NCBI GenBank assembly: GCA_017466495.1
Contig: JAFTUB010000038.1
Span: 1-6,368, forward strand
Length of the DNA stretch: 6,368 nt
Direction: 5' to 3'
Origin: Clostridia bacterium
GTDB taxonomy: Bacteria > Bacillota > Clostridia > Oscillospirales > CAG-272
The stretch's first letter is position 1. Every line of letters begins with the position of its first letter. The translations under genes were made by a program, and so were the position numbers. A model generated the notes under the pieces. The model was not told the origin of the DNA. It did not search any database and was given only the letters and a program-made list of their open reading frames with translations. Positions 1 through 5,936 of the stretch are shown one piece after another.

Positions 1-1055
1 ACTGCATCGATGAGTATATCAAGATCATCGAGGGCCTGTTGGAGAAGGGCTCGGCCTATGCGGCGGGGGGGAATATCTATTTTGATACCTCCACGCTGCC
101 CAAGTACTACGTCTTCAACGACCATGACGAGGAGGATCTCGCCGTGGGCGTCCGTGAGGGCGTGGAAGAGGACACCAACAAGCGCAACAAAAATGACTTT
201 GTGCTGTGGTTCACCAAATCCAAGTTCGAGGATCAGGCCCTGAAGTGGGATTCTCCCTGGGGCGTAGGTTATCCCGGCTGGCATATCGAGTGCTCGGGTA
301 TCTCTCTCAAGCACCTCGGCGGTACTCTTGACCTGCACGCGGGTGGCATCGACAATGCCTTCCCCCACCACACCAACGAGATCGCCCAGTCCGAGAGCTA
401 CCTGGGCCACAAGTGGTGCAACTACTGGTTCCATGTGCACCACCTCAACACCGACACCGGCAAGATGTCCAAGTCCAAGGGTGAGTTTCTCACCGTTTCT
501 CTGCTGGAGCAGAAGGGGTACGCTCCCCTTGCCTACCGTCTTTTCTGCCTGCAGAGCCATTATCGCCGCAACCTGGTCTTCTCCTGGGAGAACCTGGACA
601 ACGCCGTGGTGGCCTACAACAAGCTCATCGCCCGCATTGCGGCACTCAAGCCCGAGGGCGAGGTGGATGAGACTGTCCTGTCCCAGCTCAAGGCAGGCTT
701 TGCCGGCGCGCTGGAGAACGACCTGAACACCTCTCTCGCCGTCACCGCTCTCTACGATGCGCTGAAGGCCAAGACGAGTGATGCCACCAAGCTGGCTGCT
801 CTGGCTGATTTCGACCGGGTGCTTTCTCTGAATCTGATCGCAGCTGCAGAGGCGCTGCGCAATCAGCAGGCCGAGGCCAAGGCAGCCGAGACCGAGGTGG
901 GTGACCCCGAGATCCTGGCTGCCATCGCCGCCCGTGCCGCCGCCAAGAAGGCGCGGAACTTTGCCGAAGCAGACCGCATCCGCGACGAGTTGGCCGCCCG
1001 CGGCATCATCCTGGTGGACACCCGCGAAGGTACCACCTACCGCATCGAGAGCTGA
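1..1055 (+). CDS. cysS: Cysteinyl-tRNA synthetase, 5'-truncated by the window edge
   Basis: This enzyme charges tRNA-Cys with cysteine in the cytoplasm (class I synthetase). The reading frame begins at base 3 and gives 350 residues, so roughly the first quarter, with the HIGH motif and the first zinc cysteine, lies outside the window. Visible landmarks are GWHIECSGIS with a zinc Cys at 291-293, GGIDNAFPHHTNEIAQSE with zinc His at 366-368 and the matching Glu two residues after the Thr, and the KMSKSKGEF signature starting at 462. The C-terminal helical tRNA-binding part ends in the usual KKARNFAEADRIRDEL followed by GIILVDT. The wording around the active site (FVLWF, HTNEIAQSE, FCLQSHYR) differs from the E. 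coli form but is a coherent full domain. The TTG at 39 is internal and not a start. The stop at 1053-1055 lies one base before the next gene. Confidence 0.97.
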   Translation, partial: CIDEYIKIIEGLLEKGSAYAAGGNIYFDTSTLPKYYVFNDHDEEDLAVGVREGVEEDTNKRNKNDFVLWFTKSKFEDQALKWDSPWGVGYPGWHIECSGISLKHLGGTLDLHAGGIDNAFPHHTNEIAQSESYLGHKWCNYWFHVHHLNTDTGKMSKSKGEFLTVSLLEQKGYAPLAYRLFCLQSHYRRNLVFSWENLDNAVVAYNKLIARIAALKPEGEVDETVLSQLKAGFAGALENDLNTSLAVTALYDALKAKTSDATKLAALADFDRVLSLNLIAAAEALRNQQAEAKAAETEVGDPEILAAIAARAAAKKARNFAEADRIRDELAARGIILVDTREGTTYRIES

Positions 1056-1056
1056 G

Positions 1057-1554
1057 ATGAAGATTAGAGCGTTTTACGAAAAATGGCGCGAGGTCATTCT
1101 GTACCTCGCCTTCGGCGTACTGACCACAGTGGTGGGGCTGGGGACCTATTCTCTTTGCTTTGTTTTGGCCGAGAAGGTCTTCCATCTGGATCTTTCCGAC
1201 AAGACCAGCGCGGTCTACCTGGCGGTGTACACCACCGCCCAGGTGGTGCAGTGGCTGGCCGCCATTCTGTTTTCCTTCGTCACCAACCGCAAGTGGGTGT
1301 TTGAGGGAGCGCGGGAGGGCTCTGCCTTCCGTCAGCTGATCGTCTTTGCCGGGGGCCGCGTGGCGACCCTCGGCCTGGACGTGGTGCTCACCTATGTGGG
1401 GGTCATCGCCCTCACCGCTCTGCTGTCCGGGGACGTGCTGGATCTGTACTTCATTCAGCTCAGCGCCGAATTTGTGGCCAAGCTGGTGGCCTCGGTGGCA
1501 GTGGTCATCGCCAATTACTTCATCAGTAAGTGGTTTGTGTTCAAAAAGAAGTGA
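1057..1554 (+). CDS. GtrA-family small polytopic membrane protein
   Basis: This 165-residue protein fits the GtrA family, whose members are four-helix membrane proteins linked to moving or using lipid-linked sugars in cell-surface polysaccharide synthesis. The exact substrate cannot be told here. Hydrophobic segments fall near residues 13-38, 53-76, 93-123 and 138-160. Two family hallmarks are present: NRKWVF at 77-82 after helix 2, and NYFISKWFVF at 153-162 at the end of helix 4, followed by a lysine tail. The start is ATG 1057, one base after the cysS stop. A longer in-frame extension to 901 would overlap cysS and is rejected. The Shine-Dalgarno is weak (GAGAG at 1047-1051), so translation is probably coupled to cysS. 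No glycosyltransferase partner is visible beside it, so its pathway is unknown. Family assignment is firm; function is inference. Confidence 0.88.
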   Translation: MKIRAFYEKWREVILYLAFGVLTTVVGLGTYSLCFVLAEKVFHLDLSDKTSAVYLAVYTTAQVVQWLAAILFSFVTNRKWVFEGAREGSAFRQLIVFAGGRVATLGLDVVLTYVGVIALTALLSGDVLDLYFIQLSAEFVAKLVASVAVVIANYFISKWFVFKKK

Positions 1555-1576
1555 TCCTGCGTCTGACGCAGAAAGA

Positions 1577-1591
1577 AAAATTTACGAATTT
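1577..1591. promoter_or_regulatory. AT-rich inverted repeat just upstream of the prpC promoter
   Basis: AAATT at 1578-1582 and AATTT at 1587-1591 are reverse complements around TACG, ending 4 bp before the -35 box. The DNA from about 1572 to 1628 is much more AT-rich than anything around it. It could be an UP-like element for RNA polymerase or a small operator. A second inverted repeat, CTGCGTC/GACGCAG at 1557-1571, follows the upstream gene but has no T-run, so it is a poor intrinsic terminator. These assignments are inference from sequence shape only. Confidence 0.3.
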
Positions 1592-1595
1592 CCTG

Positions 1596-1624
1596 TTTAC
1601 AATCGCGCATACTTATATTATAAT
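1596..1624 (+). promoter_or_regulatory. Sigma-A-type promoter for the phosphatase-kinase operon
   Basis: The -35 box TTTACA (1596-1601; consensus TTGACA) and a perfect -10 box TATAAT (1619-1624) are separated by exactly 17 bp. Transcription would begin near 1630-1632, giving a leader of about 70 nt before the phosphatase ATG at 1703. It lies in an AT-rich island between genes, and no comparable promoter is seen ahead of the later genes. This suggests that prpC, prkC and perhaps rsgA and thiN depend on it. Confidence 0.82.
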
Positions 1625-1634
1625 TAAAGGTACG

Positions 1635-1680
1635 CCGCCCCCCGACGAGGGGTTGTGCGGTTCGCGGTTTGCATTGCACA
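1635..1680 (+). other. Foldable 5' leader of the phosphatase transcript
   Basis: The leader contains CCCC (1640-1643) and GGGG (1649-1652) around a GACGA loop, extended by CCGC (1635-1638) pairing with GCGG (1657-1660). A competing stem is possible between TGTGC (1654-1658) and GCACA (1676-1680), and it uses some of the same bases. No known riboswitch is recognised. Such structure may tune translation or may be a by-product of GC content. Confidence 0.3.
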
Positions 1681-1690
1681 TACGGGATAG

Positions 1691-1695
1691 AGAGG
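1691..1695 (+). promoter_or_regulatory. Ribosome binding site of the phosphatase
   Basis: AGAGG sits 7 nt before ATG 1703, which is good spacing and supports that start. No alternative in-frame start lies close by. Confidence 0.7.
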
Positions 1696-1702
1696 TTTAT
1701 TT

Positions 1703-2500
1703 ATGAAGATATTGCACGGAAAAACCGATATCGGACGGCGCCGGAAGGTGAATCAGGATACCTTCGCGGTGCTGAGCCCGTCTGCCGATCTTGCGCTTTG
1801 TGTCGTCTGTGACGGCATGGGCGGAGCGGTGGGAGGGGCCGAGGCCAGCAGACTGGCCTGCGATACCTTCTGCGAGACGGTGAGCGGACTGATGGAGGAG
1901 ATCGAAGAAATCTCCGGTGCGGTCTGCAGTGATGCCGAGGCCTGTGCCGCCCTGCGGGGGCGGCTGGCGGGGTGTATTCCCGATGCCCTTTGCGATGCGG
2001 CGGAGGCGGCCAATGCCGCAGTCTTTGCGGCGGCGGAAAAAGATCATACTCTGCAGGGCATGGGCACGACTCTGGTGGCTTTGTTCTGCTGGGAAGATTA
2101 CGCCTGCGCCGTCAATGTGGGAGACAGCCGTTTGTATGCGGTGACCGATGATGAGATCCGTCAGCTCTCCCGCGACCATTCCTATGTGCAGTACCTCATC
2201 GATATGGGCAAGCTTACCGCCGAGGAGGCCAGACAGAGCAGCAACCGCAATATCATTACCCGTGCGGTGGGCACTGCCGTCGACCTGGACTGCGATGTCA
2301 TTGATATTCCCCCCGAGCTGGTGAAAAACGCTACCTTCCTGCTTTGCTCCGACGGCCTTTCCGGCATGGTGGAGGATGGACAGATGGCGGAGATCATCCG
2401 CGGAGAAGGCAGTGCTGAGGAGAAGGTGGATGCCCTGATTGACCGCGCCAATGCGGCGGGGGGCACCGACAACATCACGGTGGTGCTTTGTCGCAGATAA
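1703..2500 (+). CDS. prpC: PP2C-type Ser/Thr protein phosphatase (Stp/PrpC)
   Basis: This is a metal-dependent (Mn/Mg) cytoplasmic phosphatase that removes phosphate from Ser/Thr residues and normally opposes the PASTA kinase encoded next to it. The 265 residues match the usual length of about 250. The PP2C motifs appear in order: RRKVNQD with Asp19, VCDGMGGAVGG with metal ligand Asp37, GMGTTLVAL at 119-127, NVGDSRLYAV at 138-147, LSRDHSYVQ at 155-163, NIITRAVG at 183-190, LCSDGLSGMV with Asp217, and the terminal DNITVVL with Asp256. All metal ligands expected from the family are present, so the enzyme should be active. There is no signal peptide or membrane segment. It is the first gene after the strong promoter and lies 63 bp ahead of the kinase, the usual Firmicute arrangement. 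Confidence 0.96.
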   Translation: MKILHGKTDIGRRRKVNQDTFAVLSPSADLALCVVCDGMGGAVGGAEASRLACDTFCETVSGLMEEIEEISGAVCSDAEACAALRGRLAGCIPDALCDAAEAANAAVFAAAEKDHTLQGMGTTLVALFCWEDYACAVNVGDSRLYAVTDDEIRQLSRDHSYVQYLIDMGKLTAEEARQSSNRNIITRAVGTAVDLDCDVIDIPPELVKNATFLLCSDGLSGMVEDGQMAEIIRGEGSAEEKVDALIDRANAAGGTDNITVVLCRR

Positions 2501-2523
2501 GGATGCGGGCCGAAAATACGAAA

Positions 2524-2559
2524 AAGGAGCCTTGCCCGGCAAGGCGAAGATAAACAGGA
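2524..2559 (+). promoter_or_regulatory. Displaced AAGGAG, perfect hairpin and proximal ribosome site ahead of the kinase
   Basis: A strong Shine-Dalgarno-like AAGGAG (2524-2529) stands 34 nt before the kinase ATG, too far to serve it in the linear RNA. It runs straight into a perfect hairpin, GCCTTGC (2529-2535) pairing with GCAAGGC (2539-2545) around CCG. The site at usable distance is the weaker AGGA (2556-2559), 4 nt before ATG 2564 and 7 nt before ATG 2567. There is no T-run after the hairpin, so it is not a terminator. It may set the kinase to phosphatase ratio; that is inference. Confidence 0.4.
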
Positions 2560-2563
2560 TATT

Positions 2564-4834
2564 ATGATGGAAAATTACGATCGCTTTGTGGGGCAGGTCT
2601 TCGACAAGCGATATAAGCTGGAGCGGGTGATCGGCGTGGGCGGAATGGCCGTGGTCTTCCTCGCTTACGATACCCTGATGAAGCGTCCTGTGGCAGTGAA
2701 AATGCTCAAGGACAATGTCGCCGCCGACGAGCAGTCGGTGAAGCGGTTCATCAACGAATCCAAGGCGGTTGCCATGCTGTCCCACCCCAACATCGTCAAC
2801 ATCTACGACGTTTCGGTGAAGGACAACATCAAATATATCGTCATGGAGTATATCGAGGGCATTACCCTCAAGAACTACATGACCCGCCGCGGGCCCCTCT
2901 CCTTCCGTGAGGTGCTCAGCTACACCGAGCAGATCCTGCGGGCACTGGAGCACGCCCATGCCAAAAATATTGTGCATCGGGACATCAAGCCCCAGAATAT
3001 CATGCTGCTCAAAAACGGGCAGATCAAGGTCACCGACTTCGGCATTGCCAAGCTGCCCGACGCCGAAACCCTGACCATGACCGACAAGGCCATCGGTACC
3101 GTGTACTATATCTCCCCCGAGCAGGCCAGCGGCAAGCCCATCGACCAGCGCTCTGACCTGTATTCCCTTGGCGTGGTGATGTACGAGATGGCCACGGGGC
3201 GGCTGCCCTTCTATGCCGACAGCCCCATTTCGGTGGCGCTGATGCAGGTCAATGATACGCCTCCCGCACCCCGGTCGGTGGACAGCGGTATTCCCCGGGG
3301 ACTGGAGCAGATCATTCTCTCGGCCATGGAAAAGAATCCCTCCCTGCGCTTTGAAAATGCGGGGCAGATGCTCCGTCAGCTGCAGCGGCTTCGCGCCGAC
3401 CCGAACATTGTGTTCAAGCCCTCCCGCAAGCTGCAGCAGGCACGGCGCGCCGAAGAAAAGGCCGCCGCCGCACGCCGCCGAAAGGAAAATCATAAGCCCA
3501 GCCAGTCCATGCTGCCCATTATTCTGGGGGTTTCCACCGCGCTGATGCTGGTGATGATTGTGGCGGGCTGGTATGTGCTGGACAATCTCCTCTTCACCGA
3601 GGATACGGGGCAGGTCAGTGTTAAGGTCCCCCCTGTGGCGGGGCAGATCTACACCGACAATGCGGCCATGGGTTTTGATCCCCGCTATTATCGGGTGACG
3701 GTGGAATATCGCTACGACCCCAATACCGCACCCGGTACCATTCTTGAGCAGGAGCCCAAGGGCGGCCTGACCAAAAAGGCGGTGGCCAATGCCCAGCGGG
3801 TTGAGGTCCTGCTCACCGTCAGCCGGGGCGCCGAGACGGTGATTCTCAACGACTACACCATTATGGAGGCCCGTTTGGTGGAATCCACCCTTCGCTCCAT
3901 GGGCTTTGTGGTGAAGCGGGAACCCATCTACTCCGACGTGGTGCGGACGGGCTATGTGGCCCGCACGGTTCCCGCTCCCGGCGATCTCATCAACATCGGG
4001 GACACCGTGGTGCTGTATGTCAGCCGGGGAGAGAATATTCAGAATGTGATCATGCCCAACTTTGTAGGGCTTCCCGAAGCTGAGGCCAATGCCGAGCTTC
4101 GGCGGAACGAGCTTTCCCTGGGTGAGGTGACCTATGTCAACTCCAACCGTCCCGCCGGGACTGTGCTGGAGCAGAGTGTGGTGGCCTACACCCTGGTGCC
4201 CAAGAAGGCCACGGCGGTAAACTTCGTGGTCAGCGGCGGCCCCGCCTTCGGGGCGGTGGTGATGCCCGATCTGCGGGGTATGAGCCTGGAACAGGCAAGA
4301 ACGCTCCTGTCTGAGCTGGACATGGTCCTCTATATTGAGGGCATGGTGCGCAGCGATGTGGCGGGCGGACTGATCGTGGAGCAGGATGTGGCGCACGGGA
4401 CCGACCTCAAGGAAAACAGCTATACCGCAGTGCGGGTGAAGGTCAGCGGCGGGCCCGATTATGTGGATCCCAATGCCGGACTGACGCCGGATGACGGTCC
4501 CACAGGGGACAATCCGCCGGATGACGGCCCCACGGGGGACAATCCGCCGGATGACGGTCCTACCGAGGACAATCCGTCCGATGACGGCCCGGTCGCTCCG
4601 GGCAGCGATGACATCGACGGGGACGGTATTCCCAACGACCGGGACAACGATATCGACGGGGACGGCATTCCCAACCATCGGGACGGGGACATTGACGGAG
4701 ACGGAAAGTCCAACAGCATTGACCCGGACATGGATGGGGATGGGATTCCCAATGATCTGGACAACGATCAGAACGGGGACGGTGTTCCCGACAGACAGAC
4801 GGGCGGTTCCCGAATTACCGAATCGCTGAACTGA
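2564..4834 (+). CDS. prkC: PASTA-domain Ser/Thr protein kinase (PrkC/PknB/Stk1 type) with calcium-repeat tail
   Basis: This is a membrane receptor kinase that phosphorylates Ser/Thr targets in growth and cell-wall control; PASTA domains of the family bind peptidoglycan fragments. The kinase domain (about 15-275) is complete: glycine loop GVGGMAVV (24-31), Lys46, Glu65, HRDIKPQN with catalytic Asp140, DFG (158-160), activation loop threonines 169/171/173/179 and SPEQ (184-187). A basic juxtamembrane stretch (287-312) leads to one membrane helix (about 316-340). Outside the membrane are four PASTA-like units, about 351-422, 425-489, 494-560 and 564-631. The first two are divergent and the last two typical (MPNFVGL, MPDLRGM). 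The tail is unusual: an acidic Pro/Asp linker (642-676) and five 13-residue DxDGDGIPN units (683-747). The 756 residues exceed the roughly 650 common for the family, mainly through this tail. The start is ATG 2564 or ATG 2567; the second is better spaced from AGGA. Confidence 0.96.
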   Translation: MMENYDRFVGQVFDKRYKLERVIGVGGMAVVFLAYDTLMKRPVAVKMLKDNVAADEQSVKRFINESKAVAMLSHPNIVNIYDVSVKDNIKYIVMEYIEGITLKNYMTRRGPLSFREVLSYTEQILRALEHAHAKNIVHRDIKPQNIMLLKNGQIKVTDFGIAKLPDAETLTMTDKAIGTVYYISPEQASGKPIDQRSDLYSLGVVMYEMATGRLPFYADSPISVALMQVNDTPPAPRSVDSGIPRGLEQIILSAMEKNPSLRFENAGQMLRQLQRLRADPNIVFKPSRKLQQARRAEEKAAAARRRKENHKPSQSMLPIILGVSTALMLVMIVAGWYVLDNLLFTEDTGQVSVKVPPVAGQIYTDNAAMGFDPRYYRVTVEYRYDPNTAPGTILEQEPKGGLTKKAVANAQRVEVLLTVSRGAETVILNDYTIMEARLVESTLRSMGFVVKREPIYSDVVRTGYVARTVPAPGDLINIGDTVVLYVSRGENIQNVIMPNFVGLPEAEANAELRRNELSLGEVTYVNSNRPAGTVLEQSVVAYTLVPKKATAVNFVVSGGPAFGAVVMPDLRGMSLEQARTLLSELDMVLYIEGMVRSDVAGGLIVEQDVAHGTDLKENSYTAVRVKVSGGPDYVDPNAGLTPDDGPTGDNPPDDGPTGDNPPDDGPTEDNPSDDGPVAPGSDDIDGDGIPNDRDNDIDGDGIPNHRDGDIDGDGKSNSIDPDMDGDGIPNDLDNDQNGDGVPDRQTGGSRITESLN
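4487..4591 (+). repeat. 30-bp tandem repeat coding the PDDGPTGDNP linker
   Basis: Three full 30-bp units (4487-4516, 4517-4546, 4547-4576) and a half unit (4577-4591) lie in frame in the kinase gene. They encode PDDGPTGDNP, PDDGPTGDNP, PDDGPTEDNP and SDDGP. Units 1 and 2 differ at only two bases, both silent. The peptide is acidic, proline-rich and presumably unstructured, serving as a spacer between PASTA 4 and the calcium-type repeats. In-frame repeats this similar can change copy number by slippage or recombination. Confidence 0.9.
4610..4804 (+). repeat. 39-bp repeat array coding five thrombospondin type-3-like calcium units
   Basis: Five uninterrupted 39-bp units (starts 4610, 4649, 4688, 4727, 4766) encode 13-residue units: DIDGDGIPNDRDN, DIDGDGIPNHRDG, DIDGDGKSNSIDP, DMDGDGIPNDLDN and DQNGDGVPDRQTG. 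The DxDGDG core with Asp at positions 1, 3 and 5 is that of EF-hand-like and TSP type-3 loops, which bind Ca2+. The units have drifted at silent positions (GAC/GAT, ATC/ATT) while the acidic ligands are kept, which suggests selection on the protein. Unit 5 is the most degenerate. Calcium binding is inferred from the motif. Confidence 0.88.
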
Positions 4835-4844
4835 TACGCACGGG

Positions 4845-4915
4845 AAGCCGCAGCAGACGGCCGGCGGGGGAGGGAGCCCTCCCACCGTCGGCCGGTGCGG
4901 CTTGCCTTTTCTTTT
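4845..4915 (+). terminator. Strong hairpin with T-runs after the kinase gene (intrinsic terminator or attenuator)
   Basis: AAGCCGCA (4845-4852) pairs with TGCGGCTT (4896-4903). Inside it, 4858-4874 pairs with 4877-4894 through a long GC stem with one G-T wobble and one bulged A at 4884. After GCC comes TTTTCTTTT (4907-4915). It begins 10 bp past the kinase stop at 4834. The T-run starts three bases after the stem, so termination may be partial. No clear promoter is seen between it and rsgA, so readthrough is likely needed for the downstream genes. Confidence 0.65.
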
Positions 4916-4945
4916 CCCGCGGGTGCGCGGAATCTGTAGGGATGC

Positions 4946-4951
4946 AGGTGA
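4946..4951 (+). promoter_or_regulatory. Ribosome binding site of rsgA
   Basis: AGGTGA lies 4 nt before ATG 4956 and decides that start over the in-frame TTG at 4902. The TTG sits inside the hairpin and would add 18 residues not expected in the family. Confidence 0.6.
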
Positions 4952-4955
4952 ACAT

Positions 4956-5915
4956 ATGCAAGAAACAGCCACCGTCCGCGGACGCATCCTCCGGGGTGTG
5001 GGCGGACTGTACAGCGTATTGCTCGACGGCGCGGAGGGGAGCATTGTCTCCTGCCGCGCCCGCGGGCTTTTTCGCCATTTGGACATTACCCCCCTGCCCG
5101 GGGACCGGGTGGAGCTCGCTCTGACCGAGCGGGCAGATACGGCGGAGGACAGCGGAGACGGGGGCGAGATGATGATCGCCGAGATCATCGACCGCCGCTC
5201 GGCCCTGATCCGTCCGCCCATGGCGAACCTGGACTATCTTTTTATTACCCTGGCCTCGGCCAAGCCGGCTCCCGTCCCCGAAACGGTGGACAAGCTGACG
5301 GCCATTGCCCAGCACAACGGCATTGAGCCGGTGATCGTCATCGGCAAGGCTGAGCTGAATCGGGACATGGCTGCCGAGCTCACCGATATCTACTGCCGTG
5401 CGGGATTTTCGGTCTTCCCCCTCAGCTGCCGCACGGGGGAGGGAATCGATGACCTACGGGCATTTATCAACGCGAATCTGCCCGGGCGGGTGGCCGCCTT
5501 TGCGGGGGCATCGGGGGTGGGGAAATCCACCCTGCTGACGCAGCTTTTTCCCACCTTGGATCTGCAGACCGGGGGCCTTTCCCGCAAGATCGAGCGGGGA
5601 CGGCACACCACGCGGCAGGTGGATCTCTATCCCCTTACCCTGGAGAACGGCGAGCAGACATTCCTGGCTGATACCCCGGGCTTCAGTATGCTGGATTTTG
5701 CCCGGTTTGACTTTTTCTCGCTGGAGGATCTGCCCCATGCCATGCGGGAGTTTGCGCCCCACCTGGGGAAGTGCCGCTACACCGACTGCACCCACCTCTG
5801 CGAGGAAGGGTGCGCCATTGTGGAGGCGGTGGCGGCAGGGGAGATCCCCGAGAGCCGCCACGCCGGCTACTGCGCCATGTATGCGGTGCTCAAGGAGAAA
5901 AAAGCTTGGAAGTGA
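4956..5915 (+). CDS. rsgA: Ribosome small-subunit-dependent GTPase RsgA (CpgA/YloQ)
   Basis: RsgA is a circularly permuted GTPase that works in late maturation of the 30S ribosomal subunit; its GTPase activity is stimulated by the 30S subunit. The 319 residues are typical. An N-terminal OB-fold (about 1-85) carries an acidic insert near 60-72. The GTPase motifs come in the permuted order: G4-like GKAEL at 130-134, G5 SCRTGEG at 157-163, P-loop GASGVGKST at 184-192, switch I GRHTTR at 215-220, and G3 DTPGFS at 239-244. The C-terminal zinc knuckle is intact: C273, C278, H280 and C286. The oddity is G4, where Asn and Asp of NKxD are replaced by Gly and Glu; B. subtilis also lacks the Asn (TKxD) but keeps the Asp. 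It sits downstream of the kinase as in B. subtilis, where this GTPase is a reported PrkC substrate. Confidence 0.95.
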   Translation: MQETATVRGRILRGVGGLYSVLLDGAEGSIVSCRARGLFRHLDITPLPGDRVELALTERADTAEDSGDGGEMMIAEIIDRRSALIRPPMANLDYLFITLASAKPAPVPETVDKLTAIAQHNGIEPVIVIGKAELNRDMAAELTDIYCRAGFSVFPLSCRTGEGIDDLRAFINANLPGRVAAFAGASGVGKSTLLTQLFPTLDLQTGGLSRKIERGRHTTRQVDLYPLTLENGEQTFLADTPGFSMLDFARFDFFSLEDLPHAMREFAPHLGKCRYTDCTHLCEEGCAIVEAVAAGEIPESRHAGYCAMYAVLKEKKAWK

Positions 5916-5924
5916 CCTGACGGA

Positions 5925-5930
5925 AAGGAG
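5925..5930 (+). promoter_or_regulatory. Ribosome binding site of thiN
   Basis: A perfect AAGGAG directly abuts ATG 5931, leaving no spacer, but stands 6 nt before GTG 5937. This makes GTG the better start. Both are in frame and differ by two residues. Confidence 0.75.
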
Positions 5931-5936
5931 ATGCTC

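Noticed and set aside
901..1056. N-terminal extension of the GtrA protein back to base 901.
   Set aside because: It overlaps the conserved C-terminus of cysS in another frame and encodes a Pro/Ser/Arg-rich run typical of a shadow frame.
1557..1571. Inverted repeat after the GtrA gene as a rho-independent terminator.
   Set aside because: The stem is effectively 5 bp and is followed by A-rich rather than T-rich sequence.
2503..2553. A 16-codon ORF from ATG 2503 just after the phosphatase stop.
   Set aside because: The only purine-rich stretch directly abuts the ATG, the peptide has no recognisable feature, and it ends before the kinase without a useful overlap.
2532..2567. An 11-codon leader peptide from TTG 2532 whose TGA overlaps the kinase ATG as TGATG.
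   Set aside because: The AAGGAG is only 2 nt from the TTG, too close to work well, and the start would lie inside the hairpin. There is no independent support.
4902..4955. Upstream TTG start for rsgA adding 18 residues.
   Set aside because: It lies in the 3' arm of the hairpin and has no ribosome site, whereas ATG 4956 has AGGTGA and gives an N-terminus like other RsgA proteins.
1697..5221. A 1174-codon open frame on the minus strand, antisense to phosphatase, kinase and the start of rsgA.
   Set aside because: It is antisense to three clear genes, is rich in His, Gly and Arg with no recognisable domain, crosses gene boundaries and the hairpin, and is what biased third-position GC produces on the opposite strand.
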